From IMG/VR virus record IMGVR_UViG_3300024273_000117, positions 1 through 36,172 of that record: 36,172 bases of DNA; one strand, given 5' to 3'. A program made the position numbers and the translations under genes. Positions 1 to 6,161 of this stretch are shown piece after piece. Position 1 is the stretch's first letter; every line of letters starts with the position of its first letter. Source of the DNA: a virus. The notes beneath the pieces are model-generated. The model was not told the origin of the DNA and did not search any database. It was given only the letters and a program-made list of their open reading frames with translations.

Positions 1-73
1 CACTGTTATGTGTGTAGCACATCCAAATATGGTCATGCTTGCTGTTCGTCTCTATATCGAGAACTAAGTCCAC
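1..73 (-). CDS. DNA polymerase I family (T7 gp5-like), N-terminal fragment, runs off left edge
   Basis: Reading leftwards from a GTG codon at 73, the frame gives V/M-DLVLDIETNSKHDHIWMC and continues past base 1. The DIET box near residue 6 is the Exo I motif of the 3'-5' proofreading domain, at the place it has at the N-terminus of T7 DNA polymerase. GTG is the likely start because GAGGGG lies 8 nt upstream, inside the end of the preceding gene. Only about 24 codons are present. The C-terminal part of a polymerase of the same family lies at the other end of the window on the same strand, so both are probably one gene cut by the window boundary. Confidence 0.75.
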   Translation of the reverse strand, partial: MDLVLDIETNSKHDHIWMCYTHNS

Positions 74-76
74 CTG

Positions 77-331
77 TCACACCCCTCGTAAGTAGTTGTA
101 CCGCTCGTGTAAATGTCGTTCAAAAATAGGTTTGCCCGTCTCGTCATCAAATGGGACTTCTACCGTATTAAAAGTTGTGAAGTAATATTCTACACCTTCA
201 CTCTCTAAAGTAACATCAGGACTACGTACATCTTTAACAACGTAGTTACGCTCTGTCTTGAAGTCATAGAATTTATCACCACGATAGAAACTGTACAACC
301 TCATTGTTTTACCATATTCAACTTCTTGCAT
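77..331 (-). CDS. Small phage protein of unknown function
   Basis: This 84-residue protein is rich in aromatic and charged residues (RLYSFYRGDKFYDFKTERNY) and has no motif I recognise. The frame is open up to 373, but the ATG at 331 is preferred: AAGGG lies 7 nt upstream, and starting there avoids overlap with the previous gene, which stops at 358. Its last codons carry the GAGGGG that serves the DNA polymerase start. It is co-directional with and immediately upstream of the polymerase, so a replication-linked accessory role is possible but is only inferred from position. Confidence 0.65.
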   Translation of the reverse strand: MQEVEYGKTMRLYSFYRGDKFYDFKTERNYVVKDVRSPDVTLESEGVEYYFTTFNTVEVPFDDETGKPIFERHLHERYNYLRGV

Positions 332-357
332 CTCATTACCCTTGTTTAGTTCATTAC

Positions 358-645
358 TCAAGTTGCTCTCCACTCACGTTCTTTACGCCCACTAGCGGAT
401 AGCACTTCTTTCCCTGTTAGTTCTATAAGGCCAGCACGTTGCAACTCATGTAGCCGCCTAGCTACTTGTTGTTTATCTAATTCTACCAACTCCCATATGC
501 CATCTTTGCCTAAGCTGCCATACTTTTTAAGACACGCCACAATTATCTTGTAGTGTTGTGATGAGAACTCGTTTACAGACTTAGCAGCTTCTTTGCTGGT
601 TGTTGGGTCTGTTACTCTGGCTCTGGCAAATAAATCTGCTTGCAT
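358..645 (-). CDS. Putative winged-helix DNA-binding protein
   Basis: The 95-residue protein begins with a DPTTSKEAAKSV segment followed by a helix-turn-helix-like region (about residues 35-75: KIIVACLKKYGSLGKDGIWELV, then DKQQVARRLHELQRAGLIEL) and a basic end (ASGRKEREWRAT). This layout matches small phage winged-helix proteins of the MarR/IclR-like fold and suggests a transcriptional regulator, though no target can be assigned. The SD AAGGGG lies 8 nt before the ATG and falls in the last codons of the upstream gene. It is one of few recognisable DNA-binding regulators here, so it is a candidate for binding the operators between 6400 and 7400. Confidence 0.7.
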   Translation of the reverse strand: MQADLFARARVTDPTTSKEAAKSVNEFSSQHYKIIVACLKKYGSLGKDGIWELVELDKQQVARRLHELQRAGLIELTGKEVLSASGRKEREWRAT

Positions 646-646
646 A

Positions 647-991
647 TCACTTCCCCTTGTTTAGTTCAATCTCGACTAGTTTCGCATACCCACCTACATC
701 ATGCCAACTGTCGTCATAGAATGGGTCGCCGTTAACAATACGTGCCAGCTTGTTTGCTATTAAATCCAAGCTCTCTTGCATATATGCCTCCATTCCATTC
801 CAACTAGCACCCCCACGCAAGGTTTCTTTTAACTGTTGCGCTGTTGCCGCTACCTTCACATACTCACCATAGCGCCCTTCACGTTGGCCTAGTGTTTCTG
901 TTATATCTTTAGTCATATTTTCTTCTTTAGTGTTGTCCTCACCATAAGCCATTGCCACTGCCACGAACTCTTCAAACTCTTCATCAGTCAT
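647..991 (-). CDS. DUF6378-like phage protein
   Basis: From residue 30 onward the protein has ITETLGQREGRYGEY, then LIANKLARIVNGDPFYDDSWHDVGGYAKLVE. I recognise this as the conserved pattern of the phage and prophage family annotated DUF6378, whose function is unknown. The frame is open to 1012, but the ATG at 991 has AAAGGA 6 nt upstream and overlaps the previous gene by only 8 nt, so I chose that start (114 residues). The last codons (ELNKGK) encode the SD of the next gene. Confidence 0.75.
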   Translation of the reverse strand: MTDEEFEEFVAVAMAYGEDNTKEENMTKDITETLGQREGRYGEYVKVAATAQQLKETLRGGASWNGMEAYMQESLDLIANKLARIVNGDPFYDDSWHDVGGYAKLVEIELNKGK

Positions 992-1274
992 AACTTTCCT
1001 TTGGTTCAGCACCTGACAACTCAGCCATCCTAGCCAACAAGTTGTTAAGTGGTTCTGTCATCATCGCCCTACAGCAACTAACAACAATTGGGTTGAACAT
1101 CTTACCACCACTGCTCTCCTCTGTGCGGTTTAAGTATTTGTCAAAGAACTCTTTCACACACACTCGCAACTCATCGTCCCGCATTAAAGCAATGTTCTTT
1201 TCTAAGGTGGCTATGTCCTGCTCTGTCTCGTAGTCCTCTCTGGCAGTTCTGGCATCACGCTCTTCATCATTCAT
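984..1274 (-). CDS. Small acidic phage protein of unknown function
   Basis: This 96-residue, strongly charged protein starts MNDEERDARTAREDYETEQD. Residues 5-35 look like a continuous amphipathic helix or coiled coil, and no enzyme motif is visible. The start overlaps the upstream stop as ATGA, and GGAG lies 8 nt before the ATG. The end overlaps the next gene by 8 nt. The tight spacing on both sides supports a real, translationally coupled gene; the function is not recognised. Confidence 0.7.
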   Translation of the reverse strand: MNDEERDARTAREDYETEQDIATLEKNIALMRDDELRVCVKEFFDKYLNRTEESSGGKMFNPIVVSCCRAMMTEPLNNLLARMAELSGAEPKESYD

Positions 1275-1504
1275 TTGTTAACTCCAAAGTAATCTTGTAA
1301 CGTTTCAACCTGCTCATTGATACAGTTGTTATACTCAGAGGCAAACACATCACCTGTGTACATATCACCCCTGTAGTTTTCATCCATCAGTTCAATACAT
1401 TTACTAACAATCACTTCAGCAAACTTCTCATGGTCAAAGTGTAACCTGCCATCTAGTTGCTTGTCCCAGCATATAGTTGCTAGGCGTTTGATATGTTCAT
1501 TCAA
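1271..1504 (-). CDS. Small phage protein of unknown function, TTG start
   Basis: The 77-residue protein has the pattern MNEHIKRLATICWDK...FDHEKFAEVIVSKCIELMDE, a layout seen in many uncharacterised small proteins of tailed phages. The only in-frame start with a ribosome site is TTG at 1504, placed exactly 7 nt after a full AGGAGG. A nearby ATG at 1500 is in another frame and closes after a few codons. The TTG overlaps the TGA of the upstream 47-residue gene, so translation is probably coupled. Confidence 0.75.
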   Translation of the reverse strand: MNEHIKRLATICWDKQLDGRLHFDHEKFAEVIVSKCIELMDENYRGDMYTGDVFASEYNNCINEQVETLQDYFGVNK

Positions 1505-1644
1505 AATAAAGCCTCCTGTGTGTTAGTTACAACGTTGCCCTGCCTAATCTTCTCAGCCAACTTAATCACCCATAGCGGCCTAGCCCCAAAAGGGTTGAGA
1601 CACTTGCCTGTCTTGCTGCAATAACCATACTGTTCTAGTTTCAT
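1501..1644 (-). CDS. 47-residue phage protein of unknown function
   Basis: This short gene starts at an ATG with GAGGG 7 nt upstream; that SD includes the stop codon of the previous gene (TGAGGG). The protein begins MKLEQYGYCSKTGKC, with two cysteines five residues apart, and continues NPFGARPLWVIKLAEKIRQ with a likely amphipathic helix. Its last codons encode the perfect AGGAGG used by the next gene's TTG start. The function is not recognised. The close fit with both neighbours is the main evidence for it. Confidence 0.65.
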   Translation of the reverse strand: MKLEQYGYCSKTGKCLNPFGARPLWVIKLAEKIRQGNVVTNTQEALF

Positions 1645-1653
1645 AATGTACCC

Positions 1654-1809
1654 TCAACTAAAATAAGCTAACCAGTTCAAACAGACAGGGGCTAATTCAT
1701 ATAGATAACTACTGTCGCACTCTATCTGCACCCATATCAACGTTGCTTCTGAGACATAGTAACACCCAACAGGGTCGCCAATGGCTTCAGTAATTGTAAC
1801 CGTTGTCAT
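1654..1809 (-). CDS. Small phage protein of unknown function
   Basis: Starting at the ATG at 1809, which overlaps the upstream TGA as ATGA, this encodes 51 residues (MTTVTITEAIGDPVGCYYVS...LAYFS). Two in-frame alternatives exist: ATG at 1824, preceded by AGGTGGGG, and TTG at 1857. The overlap pattern common in this operon favours 1809. The protein is hydrophobic and aromatic at its C-terminus, without a clear membrane segment. The function is unknown. Confidence 0.5.
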   Translation of the reverse strand: MTTVTITEAIGDPVGCYYVSEATLIWVQIECDSSYLYELAPVCLNWLAYFS

Positions 1810-1952
1810 TTTAGATTCATCCATAGCCCCACCTGTGCAAATGCATAACCAATCCAAATCATGCCGTTAGCTCCTTCACCTTTGTACCATTGTAAGATAC
1901 CGACTGTCAGGTAACCAAGCCCAGTAGCGCCCACGATTACCTGCTCAATCAT
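1806..1952 (-). CDS. 48-residue predicted small membrane protein
   Basis: The ATG overlaps the stop of the primase-helicase gene as ATGA, and GAAGAGG just upstream is a good ribosome site. The product is MIEQVIVGATGLGYLTVGIL, then a short polar QWYKGEGANG, then MIWIGYAFAQVGLWMNLK. This looks like two short hydrophobic helices with a polar turn between them, a hairpin that could span the inner membrane. It ends in an ATGA overlap with the next gene. It is one of four very small hydrophobic proteins in the early operon. A role in altering the host membrane is plausible but unproven. Confidence 0.7.
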   Translation of the reverse strand: MIEQVIVGATGLGYLTVGILQWYKGEGANGMIWIGYAFAQVGLWMNLK

Positions 1953-3541
1953 AAAGCCTCTTCCGTTATTAGTGCCGTCTCGCTCAGTATACCATTTTTC
2001 TGGTTATAAAGCAATCCAAACTTCATACCCGTAGCCCTGCCAGTAAACCGATCTTTAAGCACCCTGAACGTTGTGGTCTGCCGTTTAACTAAGTCTTCCT
2101 CTTGCTTGTTCCGCTCCAATCCGAACATATAGTGACTCCATCGTGCAATCGACCGACTACCAGTGAAGTGCTTTTCCATAACCCGACCCCCTTCTTCGTG
2201 TGCCTTACCCTCTGGTGTCGTCAGGTGGCTAATGAAGTGGATGATAATACCCAACTCCTGCGCCAACCCCGCCATGTCCGCCATGATGCCATCTAGTGCC
2301 CTACGCTCGTCATGCTCATTGGCTGATAGCGCCGTTAAGTGGTCAAGGTAAATATGGTCAATGTCGTATGCCTTGTTGAAGTACTTGATGATGCTCCTAA
2401 TGGTCTTCCAATCCATAGACCCGAAATGCTCCATCATGTACAACTGGTCACGCTTTTCTAACCTATCAATGGAATCGACATACTGGTCTCTGCTCCATTC
2501 GCCATCAGGTATGTGATACAGCTTCTTATCCAGCTTACCCATCACACGCTGCGCCGTCTCCACTACGTTTTGCTCTAGATAGATAACACCCACCTTTATC
2601 TTTAGCACATCAATATCATAGGCTATCTGCTGGGTGAATATATCGGTTTTTCCCACTCCCACACCTGCTCCGAATCCAAAGAGTTCGCCTTTTCGCCGCC
2701 CATATGTTAACTCTGTCAGCGTTGGAAAGCACCACGGCACACCTGCTTCTGGCGGCTTTAGCAACCTGTCGCGAATGTCCTGCATGGTAACTATACCTTC
2801 AGGCTTGAATTGCTCTGCCGCCCACCATGACGATACAAATTGCGGTTCTAACCTTTGCATTAGATAATCACACGCATCTTTACAATCGTCTATGTGCTTC
2901 ATCACCTTGGCTTTATTGCCAAACAATTCCGCCACTTCCGCCGCCGCCTTTCGTCCTGCTTCGTCAGAGTCAAATGATATAACCACACTATCAAAAGAAT
3001 CAAGCCATTCAAAGTGTTCTTTACAATCCCCTAATGCACCCTGCGCACCTGTACGAACCGACACCACCGGATAATTACCTAACATCTGGTATGCCGCCAA
3101 TGCATCGAATTCACCTTCGACAATAGTTACGAATTTACCGCCCTTCGTGAATAACTGTTGACCGAATAAAACCGACTTCTGCTTTTCACCTTCAAACCAC
3201 ATTTTCTTATCAACATTGCGAACCTTCTGACCTTGTTTGTCCCCCGTCTTGTTGTAATAGGGAAATATAGTCAAGTCATCGGTTTGCGTCACACCATATC
3301 GACTGGCTGCGTTAATGGATATTCTACGGTCTTTAAAACCCCCTACAAACGCATCAGAACGCTCTGTAACGCCCTTAACTACCTTGGTTGATAGGACAGG
3401 TAGGGTTTCACTGTTTGAGCCGTTCAGCGGCCTTGTGTACTTTCCGCACTTAAAACACTTGGTCGATGCATCAGTGTTGATTGTTAGTGCATCTGAACTG
3501 CCGCAATCGTTACATGGTTGATGTATTTTCTCATAACTCAT
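1949..3541 (-). CDS. DNA primase-helicase (T7 gp4-like)
   Basis: This 530-residue protein has the full T7 gp4 architecture. It has an N-terminal zinc finger (C10, C13, C29, C32); a TOPRIM primase core with VEGEFDALAA (E142) and FDSDEAG (D191, D193); and a RecA-like hexameric helicase with Walker A GAGVGVGKTD (about 291-300), Walker B IYLDHL (D400) and a HFISHL segment after it. It would unwind DNA 5'-3' ahead of the phage polymerase and lay down primers. T7 gp4 is 566 residues, so this is full length. GGGAG lies 6 nt before the ATG, and the upstream stop is immediately adjacent. It sits upstream of the polymerase in the same unit, as in T7. Confidence 0.96.
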   Translation of the reverse strand: MSYEKIHQPCNDCGSSDALTINTDASTKCFKCGKYTRPLNGSNSETLPVLSTKVVKGVTERSDAFVGGFKDRRISINAASRYGVTQTDDLTIFPYYNKTGDKQGQKVRNVDKKMWFEGEKQKSVLFGQQLFTKGGKFVTIVEGEFDALAAYQMLGNYPVVSVRTGAQGALGDCKEHFEWLDSFDSVVISFDSDEAGRKAAAEVAELFGNKAKVMKHIDDCKDACDYLMQRLEPQFVSSWWAAEQFKPEGIVTMQDIRDRLLKPPEAGVPWCFPTLTELTYGRRKGELFGFGAGVGVGKTDIFTQQIAYDIDVLKIKVGVIYLEQNVVETAQRVMGKLDKKLYHIPDGEWSRDQYVDSIDRLEKRDQLYMMEHFGSMDWKTIRSIIKYFNKAYDIDHIYLDHLTALSANEHDERRALDGIMADMAGLAQELGIIIHFISHLTTPEGKAHEEGGRVMEKHFTGSRSIARWSHYMFGLERNKQEEDLVKRQTTTFRVLKDRFTGRATGMKFGLLYNQKNGILSETALITEEAL

Positions 3542-3724
3542 TTATAACTCCCAGCTATTGTGTAACACTTCCATTGCCTCTTGTTCTTCAATGGTCAGCA
3601 GTCGAGATTGTTTTTCAGTATAGAGGGACGTTAGGAAATTTAACATACCCACTTGTTTAATTAACTCATGTGCATCATTAAGAGTTGCGTAAGTCATATA
3701 CTCTTCATAGTCCTTATTAGTCAT
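3542..3724 (-). CDS. Small phage protein of unknown function
   Basis: This 60-residue, mostly helical acidic protein (MTNKDYEEYMTYATLNDAHE...EVLHNSWEL) lies directly upstream of the primase-helicase with no gap. AAAGGA lies 11 nt ahead of the ATG, somewhat far. No motif is recognised. Its position suggests co-translation with the helicase. Confidence 0.6.
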   Translation of the reverse strand: MTNKDYEEYMTYATLNDAHELIKQVGMLNFLTSLYTEKQSRLLTIEEQEAMEVLHNSWEL

Positions 3725-3738
3725 CTTTAGTTATTCCT

Positions 3739-3960
3739 TTATTGATTATATCTAAAGTCGTTATTATCTTCATAGTCTATATAGTCATAGAGAGCAATAT
3801 TCGTGCCAAGTTCTAAGGTTACGTCATTTTCGCATGTATATTCGATACCTTCCATTAAAGATAGACAGGCAACACATGCATTCAGGAACAAACCAGTAGT
3901 AGCACTTTTAATTGTTAATTCAGCATCAGATAGTGTTGAATCACAGCATTCGCATTTCAT
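3739..3960 (-). CDS. Small putative zinc-ribbon protein
   Basis: The 73-residue protein starts MKCECC and has CECC near residues 3-6 and CVAC near residues 29-32, two CxxC-type knuckles that could bind one zinc ion. The rest is acidic (TCENDVTLELGTN...YDYIDYEDNNDFRYNQ). A perfect GGAGG sits 8 nt before the ATG. Zinc ribbons in small early phage proteins often mediate protein or nucleic-acid contacts; the partner cannot be told here. Confidence 0.65.
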   Translation of the reverse strand: MKCECCDSTLSDAELTIKSATTGLFLNACVACLSLMEGIEYTCENDVTLELGTNIALYDYIDYEDNNDFRYNQ

Positions 3961-3964
3961 ATAG

Positions 3965-4027
3965 TTAATCCTCCATTAGTAATATGACCAAGCCCAAAAT
4001 AACCGCAAAAACAATTGGTAATAACAT
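3965..4027 (-). CDS. 20-residue hydrophobic micropeptide
   Basis: A good SD (AAAAGG, 6 nt before ATG) precedes MLLPIVFAVILGLVILLMED, which is almost entirely one membrane-spanning helix with an acidic end. It fills the gap between two genes, and its last codons carry the GGAGG of the next gene. The same pattern (tiny hydrophobic gene with its own start site between larger genes) occurs at 5002-5103 and 6084-6161, which raises confidence that it is translated. It could instead be a leader that places an SD. Confidence 0.5.
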   Translation of the reverse strand: MLLPIVFAVILGLVILLMED

Positions 4028-4037
4028 ATATATCCTT

Positions 4038-4232
4038 TTATAAGTCCAAGTCTTGAAATGTAACATCAAAGGCCAGACTATCGCCCATGCAGTTGAATGA
4101 CTCTCTAATAGGCGCTAAAATAGCCTCTATCTCCACCATTGAGATTATTGATGTAATGGTAAGGGTAACGGCTGGAGGCGCTTGCATGACCCCATTTGCA
4201 TAGCCCTTGACTGTTAAGTTATACGCCATCAT
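4038..4232 (-). CDS. Small phage protein of unknown function
   Basis: This 64-residue protein (MMAYNLTVKGYANGVMQAPP...ESFNCMGDSLAFDVTFQDLDL) has alternating hydrophobic residues suggesting a small beta-alpha fold. It starts at ATG 4232 (ATG 4229 is an alternative) with AAAGGA upstream, and its start lies within the last codons of the 53-residue gene before it. No family is recognised. Confidence 0.6.
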   Translation of the reverse strand: MMAYNLTVKGYANGVMQAPPAVTLTITSIISMVEIEAILAPIRESFNCMGDSLAFDVTFQDLDL

Positions 4233-4380
4233 TTTTAATATCCTTTACTTTAACTAATTTATACAATTGAACTTCATTGTCATATAGGTGATTATTATCG
4301 GCAATCCAGTCCAAAGCAAATTGTAAGCTATTGTAGGTTACGGCGACTATCCCACTACTGACGTGCACTACTTGATACAT
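4219..4380 (-). CDS. 53-residue phage protein of unknown function
   Basis: The ATG at 4380 follows AAAGGA at about 10 nt. It overlaps the upstream gene's end by 13 nt and the downstream gene's start by 14 nt. The product (MYQVVHVSSGIVAVTYNSLQ...YKLVKVKDIKNDGV) resembles the upstream neighbour in beginning MY-x-hydrophobic and in having a helix that packs DWIADNN; both could be small alpha/beta proteins of one type. No function is recognised. Confidence 0.6.
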   Translation of the reverse strand: MYQVVHVSSGIVAVTYNSLQFALDWIADNNHLYDNEVQLYKLVKVKDIKNDGV

Positions 4381-4574
4381 GAGACAATTTCCTTTGATTT
4401 AACCTTAACCCGTACAGCCCTAAAAACGCCTTTAGACAACAATTTACCATGTCTTAGGGGGTTAGTATGTATAAACAGATTAACAGCGTCAGCGGCTTCT
4501 AAAAGGCTTGTGTAGTTGTCCGGCGCTAGTCTGTGCCACCCGTGCTTGCTGTTTCGTATTTGTATGTAGTACAT
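4368..4574 (-). CDS. Small basic phage protein of unknown function
   Basis: The 68-residue protein (MYYIQIRNSKHGWHRLAPDN...FRAVRVKVKSKEIVSCIK) is basic. An N-terminal strand, a helix (YTSLLEAADAVNLFI) and a final strand suggest a small nucleic-acid- or protein-binding fold. The start overlaps the preceding stop as TAATG. No family is assigned. Confidence 0.6.
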   Translation of the reverse strand: MYYIQIRNSKHGWHRLAPDNYTSLLEAADAVNLFIHTNPLRHGKLLSKGVFRAVRVKVKSKEIVSCIK

Positions 4575-4795
4575 TAATCGTCCCCTTGCGAGAAAACGAT
4601 TTGCTTTTCTAGCTCACTCAGCACCGAATCTGACAAGTAGGGCATAAGGTCGAGCGGGTCAGTGCCCCTATAAACCTCCTCAACCTCACACCAAATCTCG
4701 CCATCAAACGACTCGAACGAAAACACCACGCGCAGCTTATCGAGTTTTGAAAAACCCAAGCACATGACACCGTTAACTTTTTTATCTTTTATCAT
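4574..4795 (-). CDS. Small phage protein of unknown function
   Basis: This 73-residue protein (MIKDKKVNGVMCLGFSKLDK...SELEKQIVFSQGDD) has beta-rich alternation in its first half and an acidic tail. The start overlaps the upstream stop as ATGA and the end overlaps the next start as TAATG. The tight coupling supports a real gene; the function is unknown. Confidence 0.6.
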   Translation of the reverse strand: MIKDKKVNGVMCLGFSKLDKLRVVFSFESFDGEIWCEVEEVYRGTDPLDLMPYLSDSVLSELEKQIVFSQGDD

Positions 4796-4992
4796 TTCAT
4801 ACCCCTTAATGTTATAGCTAACCCTTGCAAATCGTGCATGTCGTTTCCCGTGTGAGCGCCGTACAGGTAGCGTCTTAGCATTTGTTTGTTTTCCATTGTC
4901 AAGGTATCCAAACCCAGTGCATCTAGTAGCGCTTGGCCATGATAGCCGTTGCCTGATGCTAGAGCGTCCAGTTTGTCCGCTAGTTCATTCAT
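4792..4992 (-). CDS. Small phage protein of unknown function
   Basis: This 66-residue, helical protein (MNELADKLDALASGNGYHGQ...LQGLAITLRGMK) has a strong SD (AAGGGGG about 4 nt before ATG). It resembles no family that I can name. It lies downstream of a tiny membrane-protein gene and is coupled to the next gene by ATGA. Confidence 0.6.
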   Translation of the reverse strand: MNELADKLDALASGNGYHGQALLDALGLDTLTMENKQMLRRYLYGAHTGNDMHDLQGLAITLRGMK

Positions 4993-5001
4993 AATACCCC
5001 C

Positions 5002-5103
5002 TTAGTAAGTGTATGTAAGGCAATCAAAATATTCGAGCAGGAGGCACACCGCACCCACCACAAAGACAGCATAGCCCAAGCCAGTTATTATTAATTGTCG
5101 CAT
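5002..5103 (-). CDS. 33-residue predicted single-pass membrane protein
   Basis: GAGG lies 8 nt before the ATG, and the SD includes the last codons of the upstream gene. The product is MRQLIITGLGYAVFVVGAVC followed by LLLEYFDCLTYTY: a short basic N-terminus, about 20 uninterrupted hydrophobic residues and an aromatic polar end. This is a small inner-membrane protein of unknown role, too short for standard gene calling, but with its own ribosome site and placed exactly between two genes. Confidence 0.6.
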   Translation of the reverse strand: MRQLIITGLGYAVFVVGAVCLLLEYFDCLTYTY

Positions 5104-5106
5104 GGG

Positions 5107-5379
5107 TTACACCTCAACGGTAGAGTTATTGAAACAGAAAGAGTAGCCCTTAGCGTCTGCACTGTCACCATATCGCATGTCTGATAAGTTCCAGTCTAAG
5201 TTGTTCTTTTCCACTAGTGCCTCAACTGCTTTAAAGTGGGCTGCAACGTCTCCGAATGCATAAGGGTAGCTGATGGTAGTGCTAAAGCCTTTGCGAGTGC
5301 CGTAGCTGGCTGTATATGCTTTGACGCGCTCACCTCTGGTGTTGGTGGCTTGTATGTACTTGGTATGAATTGCAATCAT
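5107..5379 (-). CDS. Small early phage protein of unknown function
   Basis: The 90-residue protein (MIAIHTKYIQATNTRGERVK...GYSFCFNNSTVEV) begins with beta strands around a TRGERVKAYTASYG segment and has a central helix (AAHFKAVEALVEKNNL). This beta-beta-alpha layout is found in many small early phage proteins of unknown function. Its leader (5380-5408) shares about 25 nt with those of three other early genes, including the SD AGGTATATC before ATG. Confidence 0.65.
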   Translation of the reverse strand: MIAIHTKYIQATNTRGERVKAYTASYGTRKGFSTTISYPYAFGDVAAHFKAVEALVEKNNLDWNLSDMRYGDSADAKGYSFCFNNSTVEV

Positions 5380-5408
5380 GATATACCTTATCTAGGTTAG
5401 AGTGGCAA
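5380..5408 (-). repeat. Shared early-gene leader, copy A
   Basis: Immediately before the start of the 5107-5379 gene, the minus strand reads TTGCCACTCTAACCTAGAT and then AAGGTATATC before ATG. Three other early genes carry close copies. It contains the SD, so it is at least a conserved translation start; the conserved CTCTAACCTAGA part upstream of the SD has no known role. Confidence 0.7.
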
Positions 5409-5441
5409 AGTTGCCGTTAAAAGGTCATTATAAACCCTTAT

Positions 5442-5468
5442 CAATAACCCCACTGTGTAGGGCTATTG
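5442..5468 (-). other. RNA hairpin after stop codon, copy 1
   Basis: On the minus strand CAATAGCCC pairs with GGGTTATTG (one G-T pair) around a 9-nt loop, ten bases after the stop of the 5478-5678 gene. No T-run follows, so it is not a typical intrinsic terminator. It may be a processing or mRNA-stabilising site. A near copy is at 5742-5770. Confidence 0.6.
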
Positions 5469-5477
5469 TAAAGGCTT

Positions 5478-5678
5478 TTATATAAATGATAAATCTATAA
5501 ACAACCAGCCGTTGACGGTTAACCATTCCTGATTGTCGGTGTCATAGGCTTTGAATCGGCTGTCTAAATCTACGTCTGGTTTAACAAGTAGGTAAAGCTC
5601 AATAATGCCGTCAGTGATGTGTGCGGTCTGTGTGTAACCTAGCCGTTGTGCGTGGTTGTCTGTATTTTGCATTGTCAT
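5478..5678 (-). CDS. Small early phage protein of unknown function
   Basis: The 66-residue protein (MTMQNTDNHAQRLGYTQTAH...TVNGWLFIDLSFI) is probably beta-rich with an acidic middle (KPDVDLDSRFKAYDTDN). It has the repeated leader (5679-5708) with AGGTACATATC before the ATG. Ten nucleotides after its stop is the first of two related hairpins (5442-5468). The function is unknown. Confidence 0.6.
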   Translation of the reverse strand: MTMQNTDNHAQRLGYTQTAHITDGIIELYLLVKPDVDLDSRFKAYDTDNQEWLTVNGWLFIDLSFI

Positions 5679-5708
5679 GATATGTACCTGTCTAGGTTAG
5701 AGTGGCAA
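5679..5708 (-). repeat. Shared early-gene leader, copy B
   Basis: The minus strand reads TTGCCACTCTAACCTAGACA then GGTACATATC before the ATG at 5678. It is identical to copy A over the first 18 bases, with only a few differences after that. Confidence 0.7.
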
Positions 5709-5741
5709 TAGTGCCTGTAAGAGCTTATTTTAAACCCTTAT

Positions 5742-5770
5742 CAATAACCCCATTGTACATAGGGCTATTG
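5742..5770 (-). other. RNA hairpin after stop codon, copy 2
   Basis: The same 9-bp stem (CAATAGCCC / GGGTTATTG) as at 5442-5468 recurs with an 11-nt loop of different sequence, eight bases after the stop of the 5778-6065 gene. The stem and the following GATAAGGGTTT are kept while the loop varies, which points to selection on the structure or to recent duplication. Confidence 0.6.
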
Positions 5771-5777
5771 TAAGAGC

Positions 5778-6065
5778 TTAAACGTTTATAGCATCATATG
5801 CTTTGTCCCATTCTTCCATAAACGGGGTGCATGTGTAGTCGCTCACGGTTTCGTCTGCCTGCCCTTGATCGATTATCAAGGCCCAGCCGATCTCCTTGCC
5901 GTTTTCTTTTATACGCAGCTCTGATTCTTCCACACTGTCGATAGCGTCTTTGATGGCCTTGTAACTAGTGGAATTCTTAACTTGCCATTCTTCGCCGTCC
6001 CACACTGATATGGTGAGGTTCTTAGCTAGGCTGTACTTGATTAGGTGAAGGTGTGCTGTTTGCAT
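5778..6065 (-). CDS. Small early phage protein of unknown function
   Basis: The 95-residue protein (MQTAHLHLIKYSLAKNLTIS...MEEWDKAYDAINV) has a strand-rich start with DGEEWQVKNSTSYKAIKDAI, which resembles small beta-beta-alpha phage proteins in which a helix follows a xWEVxxSTxxxxI motif. It carries the shared leader (6066-6090) and is followed by the second of the two related hairpins (5742-5770). No function is assigned. Confidence 0.65.
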   Translation of the reverse strand: MQTAHLHLIKYSLAKNLTISVWDGEEWQVKNSTSYKAIKDAIDSVEESELRIKENGKEIGWALIIDQGQADETVSDYTCTPFMEEWDKAYDAINV

Positions 6066-6090
6066 GATATGTGCCTGTTTAGGTTAGAGG
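6066..6090 (-). repeat. Shared early-gene leader, copy C
   Basis: The minus strand reads CCTCTAACCTAAACAGGCAC then ATATC before the ATG at 6065. The TAA inside it is the stop codon of the 25-residue peptide upstream. Confidence 0.65.
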
Positions 6091-6161
6091 GTTTCAAGTA
6101 GTAAAAACAATACAATTATAGCGGCTAAGATAGCCACTACAGGGATAAGGGATAATAACAT
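6084..6161 (-). CDS. 25-residue hydrophobic micropeptide
   Basis: The ATG at 6161 overlaps the upstream stop as TAATG. The product MLLSLIPVVAILAAIIVLFL plus LLETL is a single membrane helix with an acidic last turn, much like the 20-residue peptide at 3965-4027. The ribosome site is weak (GGGTAT), so translation probably depends on re-initiation after the upstream gene. Its stop codon lies inside the repeated leader of the next gene. Confidence 0.45.
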   Translation of the reverse strand: MLLSLIPVVAILAAIIVLFLLLETL

